Below, piece by piece: positions 1 through 10,136 of a DNA stretch of 64,000 nt (its first letter is position 1; every line of letters starts with the position of its first letter). A program made the position numbers and the translations under genes. The DNA lies in the NCBI GenBank assembly GCA_947311845.1, contig CAMZMU010000049.1:3407368-3471367 (forward strand), in the 5' to 3' direction. This stretch comes from Poa pratensis (taxonomy: Eukaryota > Streptophyta > Magnoliopsida > Poales > Poaceae). The notes under the pieces were generated by a model that saw only the letters and a program-made list of their open reading frames with translations, was not told where the DNA came from and ran no database searches.

Positions 1-624
1 CCCGATATTGTGTTGAGTGTAGGGGTGTGTGCAAGGTACCAAGCCGCTCCTAAAGAAAGCCATGAGATGGCGGTCAAAAGAATCCTCCGATATTTGGCTC
101 ATACCCCAAAGTTTGGTTTGTGGTACCCTAAGGACAAGGTTTTCTCTCTTTGTGGGTACACGGACTCGGATTGGGCCGGTGATCATGATGATAGGAAGTC
201 CACTTCCGGGGCTTGCCAATTTCTTGGTGGTTCCTTGGTGAGTTGGTCTTCCAAGAAGCAAAATTGTATATCTCTCTCCACCGCCGAAGCCGAGTATGTG
301 GCCGCCGCAAGTGCTTGCACCCAATTGTTATGGATGAGGCAAACTTTAAAGGAATACGGTGTCATTTGTGACAAAGTGCCTCTTTTATGTGACAATACAA
401 GTGCTATCAATATTGCCCACAACCCGGTACAACATTCAAGAACCAAGCATATTGAGATTCGTCATCATTTTATTCGAGATCATGTTACCCGTGGTGATAT
501 TGAGTTAAGCCATGTTTCTACACAAGACCAACTTGCCGATATATTCACGAAGCCTCTTGATGAAGCAAGATTCACTTATTTGAGGAATGAGCTAAATATC
601 GTGGATTCAAGGAGTGTGGCTTGA
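1..624 (+). CDS. Copia pol polyprotein, C-terminal RNase H domain (partial)
   Basis: The reading frame is open from the first base and stops at 622-624. It is the RNase H domain of a Ty1/copia polyprotein, which removes the RNA strand during reverse transcription. Visible motifs are YTDSDWAGD with its catalytic Asp, STAEAEYVA with the catalytic Glu, LLCDNTSAI with the next Asp, and the copia signature KHIEIRHHFIRDHV followed by DIFTKPL near the end. The segment is 207 codons with no internal stop, so this part of pol is undamaged. The N-terminal part is outside the window. Confidence 0.93.
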   Translation, partial: PDIVLSVGVCARYQAAPKESHEMAVKRILRYLAHTPKFGLWYPKDKVFSLCGYTDSDWAGDHDDRKSTSGACQFLGGSLVSWSSKKQNCISLSTAEAEYVAAASACTQLLWMRQTLKEYGVICDKVPLLCDNTSAINIAHNPVQHSRTKHIEIRHHFIRDHVTRGDIELSHVSTQDQLADIFTKPLDEARFTYLRNELNIVDSRSVA

Positions 625-1566
625 CTATTTTGCATACACACCTATGTCTTAACTATCTATTGTGTTTAGGTGTAGGCATGGACATAGGGGGAGTGCGGTC
701 CTAATACATTGGACCATCCCTCCCCCCATTATGCCGATAGTAAGATTTCATTTGCTTTTCTATTTTCAATTCATGAAAATGTGAGCTTAAATGACGAGTG
801 TTGGTTGTGAACCCAAGATACATCTTCGCGGTGTCACGCCATAATCTCATACATGGTGGCCTAGGCCACCGCCCTCCTCTTGTGAGGAGTTGGATCTTAT
901 TTGGTTTATTTGGATTTTATTTGGACCTCTTGTTTTTTGTGGAGAGCACCAAGTTTGGCTTTTCTTGTTTGATTCTTGCAAACTTGGTTTGCCTCTCTTC
1001 CCCCAGTTACTTTCTCTATCCTAAGCCAATATCCTATCCCATAAACACCTCTCTCTATTTGTAAAACTTTGTGACCAACCCGTCGACGTTTCGTGGCAAA
1101 AGTGCCCGGTACTACCGGTGCCCTCGCGGTACTACCGCTGCCTGGAGTTTCCAGGCACAGCAGTCCCTCGAGCGGTACCGTAGTCACCAGGTGCCTAGTA
1201 CTACCGTTGATTCAGCAATTTTTGCTGGAAGTCAATAGTACCAGGTAGCGGTACTACCGGTGGTCCAGCGGTACTACCGTTCCATCCCAGGAGCGGTACA
1301 ACCGCAGGCTACCGTCAGTACCAGCGCGGGCGGTACTACCGCTGGGTCAGCGGTACTACCGCTGGGTGCGTTTTCACCAGGGGTTAAGTTGGGTGTGGAG
1401 CGGTAGTTTCTATTCTACCCTCTCCCCCCGACCCCCTTTTCGAAACACACCCCACCGCTGCCGCCGCCGCCACGATTCGTCGCCGGGGAGCCCACCTCCG
1501 GCCTGGATAGCCCCTCTCCGGCCAGAAGGAAGCTCAAGCACCCTCTTCTTCCTCCTCTCCTCCGCG
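625..1566 (+). other. Retrotransposon spacer between pol and the env-like gene
   Basis: No convincing coding sequence. A GGGGGAG purine tract lies at 686-693, which is one of the repeated polypurine-like tracts of this element. From about 1105 to 1360 there is a cluster of GCGGTA-C-TACCGC type repeats. From 1430 the sequence is pyrimidine- and CCG-rich, like a 5' leader ahead of the ATG at 1567. Confidence 0.6.
1105..1360. repeat. Cluster of GCGGTACTACCGC inverted repeats in the spacer
   Basis: The motif GCGGTACTACCGC and close variants (GGTACTACCGGT, GCGGTACTACCGT) recur about nine times in 250 bases. Each full copy is a 13-base inverted repeat, GCGGTA and TACCGC around one base, and holds CpG sites on both arms. 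Further copies lie at about 1768-1850, and the complementary form is clustered in the LTR at 4118-4520. Confidence 0.8.
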
Positions 1567-3511
1567 ATGAGCTCCGGTAATCTCTCACTCCTACCTCTCA
1601 ACCTAGTCGATTCGTTGAGATGCAATGGAGTTAGGTTTTTCCGTAGTTCTTGTGGTAGAAGTTGTAGGAAATAGATGGTACTTAGTCTAGGATCCTCATT
1701 GCAAAGTTTTGTTGGAAGTTTCCATAGATCGAGCGAGTACCGGGAAGTCAACCGCTAGATCTGAAGGTAGCGGTACTACCGCCCTCCGTGGCGGTACTAC
1801 CGCTCTAACGGTACTACCGGTGGACCAGCGGTACTACCGCTGGAACTGGCTGTTTCCAGAACTGTGCAGTTTGGATTCTTCTCGTTTGGTCTCAGATGTT
1901 TTTGCAATACTTATCCTCCCTGCTATCCTCCTTTGCTGTCACAGGTGCTGGCAAGCAGGCTAGTGGGAGTCACACCAAGCGGGCTGCTAAGCGTGCTCGT
2001 TCAGGCAAAGGCATTCGTGAAGAAGATGATGAACCTGAAGTTATGCCTGAGAAGACCACTCGTCGGCAGAAGTCTAATGCTGCAAAGGCCAAAGCTGCTC
2101 AAAGCAAGTCACTCAACCTTATGTCATCCAAGGATTTTGTTCGAGAGAGGCGGATGAATCCCTATGCCACTCCTAAGCTCAGCACTTTCACCACTCCGGG
2201 GTTTCACAATCTATTTCAAGAGAAAATATTCTATGAAGTCCTTCCCAAGCACAAGACCAAGGTTGTTGAACAGTTTTGCATTGACACCGACCACATGGAG
2301 AGGCACCTTGGGTACTTTGGAGAAGCTATTGGCATTTGCAAGGAGTTTGGGATTTATGACTATATTGGGCTGCAACAGAGTTTCAATGATCACCTTGTCA
2401 TGCAGTTCTTTGCCACTGTTCACTTCTTCTCCGACGAGCCAAGGCGGATCAAATGGATGTCAAAAGATGTAATTCTTGAGGCCAAGTGGAGTGAGTTTGC
2501 CTCTCTTCTTGGCTTAGTTGACAATGGCTTTGTGTTGAATGAAGATGCTCAGCAACAATTCTTCCGCATCAACTATAACTCACAACCGATGAAGCCCGAG
2601 GTCCTCTATGATCTGTACATCCAAGGACGTGCCTTGGTGGGGTTCCAAAAGAACTTGCTAAAGGTTTGGGACATCATGCACAGGATCTTCCGCAACACCG
2701 TTGCACCCCGTGTGGGCAACTTTGACCAAATCCATGGAAAACTTATTGATCTCTTGTTTGAATCTTCTATCATGGTTGGGCAAGGCAAGAAACTTGATGT
2801 GATGGACATCATATGGCATGAGATGTATGCTGTGGTGATGAAAAGGAGACCTTCCATTTTTGGTGCTCACGTTATGCAGTTGATCATTCACACGTGGACG
2901 AGGAAGAAACTTCCTTTGGCTCTCTTGGACAATGAGGAGAATCCCACTGAGCACAAGGTCAAGGAGCTGAGCATAAAGAAACATCTTGCTCCGCTTATCC
3001 CCGATGAAGACGAAAGCTCCTCCAATGATGAAGATGATCCCTTGTTTGAGCTTCCTCCCAAGGCGAATGCTCAAGATAAAGGTTTCAAAAGTGGGTGGCT
3101 GGTGCTATGAAGACCATCTTTTGCCGCCAAGACGATGCTGACAAGAGGGCCTATAAGGAACATGTTAGGAACAAGACAGAGCGTCAACTCACTCGTCAGC
3201 GTTTTGAGCACCTAGGCGTTCCAGTTCAGCCCGGGTCTGAGGACAGAATTACTGCAGAAGCTGATTGGCTCAAGCACCGTCGCCCTTGGGTGGATTACGA
3301 TCTTCAGGATGATGCTTCCTCATCTCAGCCCGATATCCCTTGGTCTCGCACTCAGATTGGTTCCTCCACTGCTCATGCTGATACAGAAGTGTCTGATGAT
3401 GATGATGATGATGATGGTGATGCACATGATGGTGATGGTACAGATTCTGCCGAGAAAAGTGCTGAGGTCGCCCCGGCCTCTACCTCCGATGAAGACTCCG
3501 GCGAGGAGTGA
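1567..3511 (+). pseudogene. Sirevirus env-like gene, spliced, with a late frameshift
   Basis: This is the additional gene between pol and the 3' LTR. The long body contains the region that databases call a putative plant transposon protein domain; its function is unknown. The central block starts near 2150 (MNPYATPKLSTF) and includes HFFSDEPRRIKWMSK and HEMYAVVMKRR. The C-terminal tail is acidic, with a run of eight Asp near 3397-3420. I infer a two-exon start: ATG at 1567, donor GTAATC at 1577, acceptor CACAG ending at 1944. The 10-base first exon joins in frame to the long body and replaces an unlikely hydrophobic start at 1896. The frame is broken at about 3085-3100 by a one-base change, after which the same protein continues in the next frame to 3511. 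The splice model is inference. Confidence 0.7.
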
Positions 3512-3560
3512 CTTCCACTAGGGACGTTAGCATCGCCTCTCCCTTTTTGGTGTCATGATG

Positions 3561-3957
3561 CCAAAGGGGGAGAGTGTTCTATTAGGTTCTCCGGGGTTTT
3601 GCATGGTTGAGGGCACAAGCTCGTTTCTTATATTTGGTGTTTGTCTATCGCTTGTGCTCCTCGTTTTTATTTTGCTTCGTTGAACTCATGGGGTAAGACA
3701 TGTGAGAACTTTAAATTCTTGTAAGACTTTGTCATATGTGTGCAAGACTATGTATGTTTTTATCTCTTGTCTTACCTTTGTGTTTTTCTTTGATCTTGCT
3801 CGGTTTCCAAAATCTAGGGGGAGTGTTGATCCTAACTTATATGCATTTTGCATTCAAAAGCAAATTTATACTAATGCATATTGTTAGGGGGAGCCCGTCT
3901 ATATTTTGTGAACCATTTTTTTGATGTGTTGTCATCATACTCCAAAAAGGGGGAGAT
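3561..3957 (+). promoter_or_regulatory. Multiple polypurine tracts before the 3' LTR
   Basis: GGGGGAG-containing purine tracts occur at about 3563-3572 (AAAGGGGGAG), 3818-3824, 3886-3892 and 3944-3955 (AAAAAGGGGGAG). The last one directly abuts the 3' LTR at 3958 and is the expected primer for plus-strand DNA synthesis. Repeated tracts upstream of the true primer are reported for Sireviruses. Confidence 0.8.
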
Positions 3958-4117
3958 TGAAAGAGCATATTTGCTCTAGCTCTCTTTTAGAGTCTAATGA
4001 CAACACATCAACGTGTCTAATATGTGCTTGACATATGCAGGGAATTCACATGTTCATGAAACGTCGAGTCGGGAAACGAGAGGCCCGGAAAAACCATGCA
4101 GTAGAGCTTATTTGTGT

Positions 4118-4520
4118 CTGGCGGTAGTACCGCTGGCGCAGCGGTAGTACCGCTCCACCTGGAGCGGGACTCCTGCAGCTCAGCTGGTACTTCTCCTGGC
4201 GGTGGTACCGCGCGGTACCGCTGGTGTCAGCCAGCGGTAGTACCGCTGGTGGTACCGCCAGGAGTACCGCTAGGCCGAATTTGCTCTCTGGACTCGCTAC
4301 GGTACCCAGCGGTACCCGCCTCGTACTACCGTTGGGTTCCTTCAAATTTATTCGAAGGAGCCCAGCGGTACTACCGGTGGTGCCGCGGTAGTACCGCCAG
4401 TCCTGGCAGCTTCGGTACCTCTCAGCGGTACCGCTGCAGCTGGACCGTGCAGTGCACTTGGTACCGTTGCGCGTCCAGGCAACGGTAGTACCGCTCTCCC
4501 AGCGGTAGTACCGCTGTGCT
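4118..4520. repeat. LTR cluster of GCGGTAGTACCGC inverted repeats
   Basis: More than ten copies or near-copies of GCGGTAGTACCGC and GGTAGTACCGCT fill the LTR upstream of its TATA box. The orientation is complementary to the cluster at 1105-1360. A regulatory role is plausible because of the position, but that is inference. Confidence 0.75.
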
Positions 4521-4557
4521 ATTTTCTGCACATAACGGTTCGATTTTCTGGGCTCCC

Positions 4558-4565
4558 TATTTAAA
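4558..4565 (+). promoter_or_regulatory. TATA box of the LTR promoter
   Basis: TATTTAAA lies about 600 bases into the LTR and directly downstream of the inverted-repeat cluster, the usual position of the U3 promoter. Confidence 0.55.
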
Positions 4566-5964
4566 GACTGCTTCTTCTCCAAGAAGCTTAGCTCGCCCAA
4601 AAAGAGAAGAACACCATTGTTGCAAGCTCAAGAATCATTAGATCTCCCAATCCCTCCACCCAAACTCACTCATACTTGGAGGATTGAAGGAGAAGGCCCG
4701 GATCTACAACTCCACCGAAGCGTTCTTCATTTCCCCCTCATTCACTTGAGGGATTTGAGCCTAGGGTTTCCTCTAGGAAAACCTAGGCATCTTGTTGTTC
4801 TCACTTGCTTGTTACTTTTGTGTAGCAGGTGTTGTTGTGCTTGGGAGCCCCCAATCCTTTTGTGGGTTGTGCCTCAAGTTGTTGTAAGGGCTCCGGATTC
4901 CGCCTTGAAGGATTCCGATAAGGAAGGTGAACCGAGCTTTTGGGCAAGGTTCATCGGAGAATAGGGTGAGGCCATTTGTGGCGTCTTGAGTTTGATACTC
5001 ACACCCCTCCAACGAGACGTACTCCCCTAAAAAGGAGGAACTCGGGATTAACTCTTTGTCTCCGCGTGCTTCCCGTTCGGTTACTCCTTTCTCGCTAGTT
5101 CTTACTTGTATCGTGCCTAGTATAGTGTTAACTTGACATATAGGTAAATTCACCTTAGTTGCATATCTAGAGAATTTACCTTTGTATCAAGCCTAAACTC
5201 GAAAAAGAACTAAAAATTGAGTAGCACCTATTCACCCCCCCCCCCTCTAGGTGGCCATACGTATCCTTTCACCCGCTTCGGCGAAACCCTGAATCCGCTG
5301 GAAAAACCCTAACGTTTTCGTCTACCCCCATAGACTGCGTCGAAAGGGGTAGGCCAGTGGACTTTTTTGCTTGGATGTGTTAGGTTAGGCCAAGGAAACA
5401 CACAAACTGCAACTGTTTGATCCAACGGCTCCCAAGCTCTCGAAGGAAACACACGATCCGCGTACTTGTTCCTGATTGGCTAGCTGGAGGGAGTCACTCG
5501 GAGAGGCGGGTCTATAAGAGAGGCAGGAGTACACTTCACATCCATCATTGGCAGTACACGGGTAGCAGAGAGCAAGATTTCTGAGAGGCAGGAGTTCCTA
5601 GAGCGGAGCCTGAAGGTGAACCCTACCCTCGGTCGGATCCAAGCAGCGGCAAGGATCTCTGATGATTAGCAACATTCCCAACACTTGTTCCGACGGTTGC
5701 AGATCATCAGAGACGTCTTGCCGCTGTTTGTATCGAAGGCCGATTTGCCGTCTCACGACCACGCGATGATTTGCCGATTTGCCGGTCAGAGTGGCCACTG
5801 GAGAAGGTAGGCAACTTCGATCCGACGTGGTTCTGAAAGGGGCATGGTTAATTTAGGTAATGCTTGCGCATGGTTACCATCACTGGATAATATAGTTAGA
5901 ATAGTTAGAATAGGATGTGCTAGATAGGATAACTTAGTTAGAATAGCAAATAGAAGGTTGGTAG

Positions 5965-6210
5965 ATGCCATATCTAGGTCCCAACCTTTGCTTTACAGAT
6001 TTGGCCAGCGCTATAAGATTTTCTATTTTATGGCTCGAGGAGAGCGAGGATGAAGATGATATCTTCATGCCGAGTGAAGAGAGCAAGAAAGCTGCAGCAG
6101 CGACGGCGGCGTCGTCGTCGAAGGGCAAGGGTGTTGCGTCGTCGAAGGGCAAGGGTGTTGCGTCGTCGAAAGGCAGGAGTGATGCGGGAGGCTGCGTCGA
6201 TGGTAGATGA
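5965..6210 (+). CDS. Small Glu/Asp-rich then Ser-Lys-Gly repeat ORF
   Basis: An 81-codon frame with an acidic block (EESEDEDD) followed by Ala-rich and SSKGKGVA repeats. The nucleotide repeat is about 21 bases (GTCGTCGAAGGGCAAGGGT). I do not recognise it. It sits inside the CACTA-like remnant and may be the leftover of a captured or element-encoded gene. Confidence 0.25.
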   Translation: MPYLGPNLCFTDLASAIRFSILWLEESEDEDDIFMPSEESKKAAAATAASSSKGKGVASSKGKGVASSKGRSDAGGCVDGR

Positions 6211-7144
6211 ATTTTCTTTTTCTAATTTGCAGAGTATCATGTATCTTCAATTTATGTTGTGTTCTCGCTACTACCGATATTTTCTTCTCTGCGTAATTTA
6301 TGTTGTCAATGTAATTTGCAGGGTTTGTTTAATATCAATGTGAAAAGTAGTCGAAAGGGGGTAGCAAAGTTGAATTTTTTGGTTGCTTGGGTAAGGTTAG
6401 CCAAAAGGTATGTTATGATACATGCTAGCCCATGCATGCGGCACCGAGGTGTCGACCCTGTTATCGAAAGGCAACACACGGCCTTGTTGGATATTTAAAA
6501 CACAAAACACACTTGTATACATATGGTATGGAACAATCTAGGTTTGGGATTGGTTCCGACGCTCCGGGGCCCCGCTTCGGCGAAACCGTAGATCCGCTGG
6601 AAAAATCCTAATGTTTACGTCTACCCCCGTGAACGGCGTCGAAAGGGGTAGGCCAATGGACTTTTTGCTTGATTGTGCTTGGTTGGGACATAGGCACATG
6701 GGAAACCAACTTTTATCACAAGTTTTTACAAGATTGCCCACGTTTCGTCCGAAGTGGGAGTTTTCACCTCTAAGTCCACACACTTGGTAGAGAGAAAGTG
6801 AAACCGGTGAAGCCGGTCACACACCGGGGTTGATTCTTTGACATTTGAATCACCCAAAACACTTGTACACATATGGTATGCATCAACTTAGTTTTTGGTG
6901 GGTTTCCGACGCTCCGGTATAGACAATTATTCGCGACGTTATTTTATGTGGGTGGAAACCGCTATTCGGCGTAGCTATGTACATAGAATATGAATAAAAC
7001 ATATTAAACTTAATTGAGAGTAATAAATAGATACATAAAAAAAAGATTAGGGTAAAAAACATTATGACTATTTTAGGCGAATCTGTATATATACATATAA
7101 CTATTCGATGTATCAATATACATAAAAATGAATAAAAATGGTAG

Positions 7145-7345
7145 AGGCCTGTGCCGACGGCTTTGGCGTCGGCACAGAGTGCCGTCGACGTCACCTGATA
7201 TTCCAGGCGGTGGCCGTCGGGATAGAATGTCTGTGCCGACGGCCGTTTATGTGCCGACGGCCTTGTCGACGGCTGGTCCTGGTACGCCTCTGTGCCGACG
7301 GCCCGATAAATAGCCGTCGGCACATGTTCTGGCCGTCGGCACAGT
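7145..7345. repeat. CACTA subterminal repeats (GCCGACGG)
   Basis: GCCGACGG, CCGTCGGC and GCCGTCGG recur about ten times in both orientations next to the GTAGTG terminus at 7362. The same motif is found at both ends of the element at 20969-25679, so the two elements are related. Confidence 0.8.
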
Positions 7346-7362
7346 TCACCATTCCTGTAGTG

Positions 7363-8136
7363 ATCTCTGTAAACATATAGCACAGCTGACATACGCCAGC
7401 AGATGGGCGGTATTGATTTTACGGATCACCATAGCGTTATTGGACTCGAAGCTAATAGGGATCATACCTTGCGTCCACCTCAAGTTGCACAGCGACCTTC
7501 AGCATTGATAGACTCGGTACAGTACCTGGTTTGCCGCAAACAGAACGACGACACTAAAATGGTGATGACGCTCGCGTAGTCGTGTTCTCTGGATCGCACT
7601 GAGAACTCAGATGAGGTGGCAGTCGGGGGTGTCGTTGGTGGCGCCGGCCAGCTGGACTCCGGGGCTGAACCAGCACTGCATTTCCATGATACGCCTTGTG
7701 TTCATGTGGTAATATGATCCTATCTTCTGCAGTTTTCATTCCGGGGCTGAAGAGACACAAGGAACTTGCCACGTTCGTACAGATCGCTCGCCCACCTTAC
7801 TAAACCGTTCATCCAGAGAGAAACCAAAACATCAAGCATTTTTTTTATTTGCTTCTGGAAGTTTCATCAACAAGACGTTAGCACGGTTACAAGAACGTTA
7901 TTATATGAATTAAATATTCTGCACGTCAAAGTGAAGGAAATAATAGATGATCTACTGATAATCCATCACACCATGCGTTACATCACGCACCTTGTAGCTA
8001 TTTTATTTGTTCTCTGCGCAAAAGTTTTGAATACAAAATTTGCTTAAATGAACTCGGACGGTAAAATACAGAAAAATCCTGATTTTATCAGTACCTGGAT
8101 ACTCCGGCACTCTCGGGTAAAATATTATTATGAAAA
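7363..8136. other. Intergenic, 5' flank of F-box copy A
   Basis: No supported gene. A 40-base stretch at 7673-7712 (GATACGCCTTGTGTTCATG) recurs at 10893-10921 on the other side of copy A. It is distantly related to the 5' flanks of the other F-box copies. Confidence 0.4.
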
Positions 8137-8349
8137 GGGTCTCTCTAGGTCTCAGTCGACTGAGAATTAGCTTAATTCTCAGTCGAGTGACGTCAGCAAT
8201 CACAGTTGCAAGTCAAGTTGCAACTCATGATTAGCACGAATCATGAAGTAAATCAAATGGTCCAGAGCAGTTGCAAGTCCACTTGCAACTCGCATACGTC
8301 ATCAAATCCCCTAAGTTAATTCTCAGCTAGCTGAGAATTAGCAAAACCG
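8137..8349. mobile_element. Mutator-type MITE with 9-bp target duplication
   Basis: The element is 213 bp. Its ends, GGGTCTCTCTAGGTCTCAG and the complement of GAATTAGCAAAACCG, form imperfect terminal inverted repeats of about 40 bp. Each terminus contains its own smaller hairpin (TCTCAGTCGACTGAGA on the left, TTCTCAGCTAGCTGAGAA on the right). TTATGAAAA flanks it at 8128-8136 and 8350-8358, a perfect 9-bp duplication as expected for Mutator elements. No coding capacity. Confidence 0.72.
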
Positions 8350-8626
8350 TTATGAAAAAACCCTTTTGGGTGATGATGAAGACAGGGAGGTACAAGGCCA
8401 GCGCCAAGCCGGCGAGTGGGTCCACTGTGTACTCGTCTAGTCGTCTTATCTATGACGTGACCGATCTGAATTTTGATGATGATTCGTCACCAGCGTCCAG
8501 CGGTGTCGTCGAGAGTGCTGGCTCTATCGGTGTATATAATTTGCGTACGCGTTATGTGTTTGTAAATAGACACCACCCGATGAGGTAGCACAGCCGCAGT
8601 CTAGGCCAAACGAAACCCTACCGACC

Positions 8627-10136
8627 ATGCCGCCATCGCCGAGGACGCCGGCACCAGCTCTGCCAGATGAGATCATCGAGGAGATCTTTCTCCACCTCCC
8701 GCCGGACGAGCCCGCCTGCCTCGTGCGTGCCTCCCTCACCAGCAAACTCTGGCTCGCCCTCCTCTCCGGCCCTAACTTCCACGGCCGGTACCACGAGGTC
8801 CATGGAGCTGCCCCAATGCTCGGCTTCGTTTACTTGTGCCCGAAGCAGTCCCGCCCAAAGACGGCGGATGAAGACCCCGTCCAGGGCTTCGTCTCCACCA
8901 CGAAATTCGGTGCGCACATTACCCATGGCGACGTGAGGGACTGGGACTATGGTGCAAGGGACTGCCGCCATGGTCGCGTTCTCCTGCTTGGGGATACCTG
9001 GTTTTCACCCACAAAGCTCGTCGTTTGGAACCCCATGACGGGCGGCCGGAAAGAACTGTACCCACCCCAATCTCCAACTGGCACAATTTACCGGACTTAT
9101 GGGGCCGTGGTGCTCTGCGACGTGACCGGTTCTGACCACCGCGCATGTCACGATGGCCCTTTCCGGGTGGTCTTGGTCGGTCTGCACGGCACGGCGGATG
9201 GCGATTGTGTTGCATTCGCACATGTATCCCACATAAGGATGTGGGGAGCGAGTCGTGCTCTCATCTTGATGAGTGGAGCGAGCCGTGCTCTGGTCACCAT
9301 CTTCCGGAAGATGCATACATTGACGTAATGGCCCCCGTGTTCATGGAAGATGCACTTTACTTCATTCTTTCATATGATTACAACTACAACTATGGGGACT
9401 ACAACGAGGCCGCTGACGATTATGGTTATGATTATGATTATGACGATGATGATCATCGTACCGCAATTCTCAAGTACGACTTGGTCTCTGATTGCTTATC
9501 ACTGAGTGATGGACCGCTCGCTAATACTTACATTAATGGTGGTGTTTTCCTCATGCTGATGGAGGACGACAATTTGGGGTTTGCACGCGTGAACAAGTTG
9601 ACCCTCTACTTGTGGTCAAGGAAGCTGGGATCTGATGGAATTGCGTCATGGACTGCATGTAGAGTCATTGATCTCAAAGAAGTTCTCCCCATTCAAAATC
9701 CCAAGAAAAAAGTTTGACTTATTGGATATATAGAGTGAAGTGATATCATTTTCGTGACCACAGACCTTGTCATCTATGAGATTAGTCTCAAGACACTAAG
9801 GTGGAAGAAGATATGGAAGAGCAGAAAAATGGTTACTTTGATTCCATACTTGAGTTTCTATAAGCCACGAGGTATATCAATATCTACTTTTTTATAGCGA
9901 TTGTTTGGAGCAACACACAAAATATTGAATGTTTAATCAGATGAAAGTAAATTGTGACGTTTCAATTTGTGATAATATGTGTGCTAGAGTGTTACATACA
10001 CTCGAATGTTACACCTAGTTATGCTTTTACCTACTCAACTGATAATTTATATGCTATCATGTCATCCCTTTATGGTCGCACTGACAAATTTTTATTTGCA
10101 GAGAGGCCGAGCCCCGCATTGACAACACATGGATGA
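8627..10136 (+). pseudogene. F-box protein gene, copy A (frameshift and two stops)
   Basis: Exon 1 starts at the ATG at 8627 and exon 2 is 10102-10136. The donor is at 9872 (GTATAT) and the acceptor at 10101 (TTGCAG). The N-terminus is an F-box (LPDEIIEEIFLHLPPDEP, residues about 12-50), which in intact proteins binds SKP1 in an SCF ubiquitin ligase. The rest matches the other copies: CRHGRVLL, NPMTGGRK, GSDHRACHDGPFRVV, ILKYDLVSDCLSL. The frame shifts at about 9237, and TGA codons interrupt the last part of exon 1 at 9715-9717 and 9736-9738. An inserted Asp/Tyr-rich stretch lies at 9385-9460 (YDYDYDDDDH). This is the only copy on the + strand, so this unit is inverted relative to B, C and D. 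Confidence 0.85.

Larger units (their letters stand above)
1..5271 (+). mobile_element. Sirevirus-like Ty1/copia LTR retrotransposon, 3' part
   Basis: The window opens inside the pol gene of a copia-type retrotransposon; the 5' LTR, gag, protease, integrase and most of the reverse transcriptase lie outside. In order one sees the RNase H end of pol (1-624), a non-coding spacer rich in GCGGTA-N-TACCGC repeats, an env-like gene (1567-3511), several polypurine tracts and a 3' LTR (3958-5271). An extra env-like gene, multiple GGGGGAG tracts and a repeat cluster upstream of the LTR TATA box are known features of Sireviruses. Family placement is inference; RNase H and env-like recognition is strong. 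The target-site duplication cannot be checked because the left end is missing; the five bases after the LTR are CCCGC. Confidence 0.9.
3958..5271 (+). repeat. 3' LTR (1314 bp)
   Basis: Starts TGAAAG right after the polypurine tract and ends CTTTCA, so the ends form the expected TG...CA short inverted repeat of six bases. A TATTTAAA promoter element is at 4558-4565. Upstream of it, 4118-4520 is packed with GCGGTAGTACCGC inverted repeats. A C-tract lies just inside the 3' end at 5235-5245. Confidence 0.88.
5272..7362. mobile_element. Right part of an old CACTA element, interrupted by the Sirevirus
   Basis: The right end at 7362 reads ATTCCTGTAGTG, the complement of a CACTACAGGAAT terminus. The last 220 bases hold GCCGACGG/CCGTCGGC subterminal repeats. 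Segments near 5400-5720 resemble sequences inside the complete CACTA element further right, for example TGATCCAACGGCT-like and CATCAGAGACGTCTTGCCGC (compare 38840-39380). No left terminus is visible; I infer that it lies beyond the Sirevirus, which would then be nested in this element. A degenerate repeat, GATCCGCTGGAAAAA followed by a TCTACCCC-like stretch, occurs at 5292 and 6591. The 300-base CTTGTA-CATATGGTATG unit is present at 6510 and 6857. Confidence 0.5.

Noticed and set aside
1105..1360. GGTACTACCGC inverted repeats as transcription terminators
   Set aside because: They have no following T-run and lie in a plant retrotransposon, where bacterial-type terminators do not apply.
4046..4600. 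184-codon - strand frame in the LTR
   Set aside because: It is produced by the CpG-rich repeat cluster and has no protein similarity.
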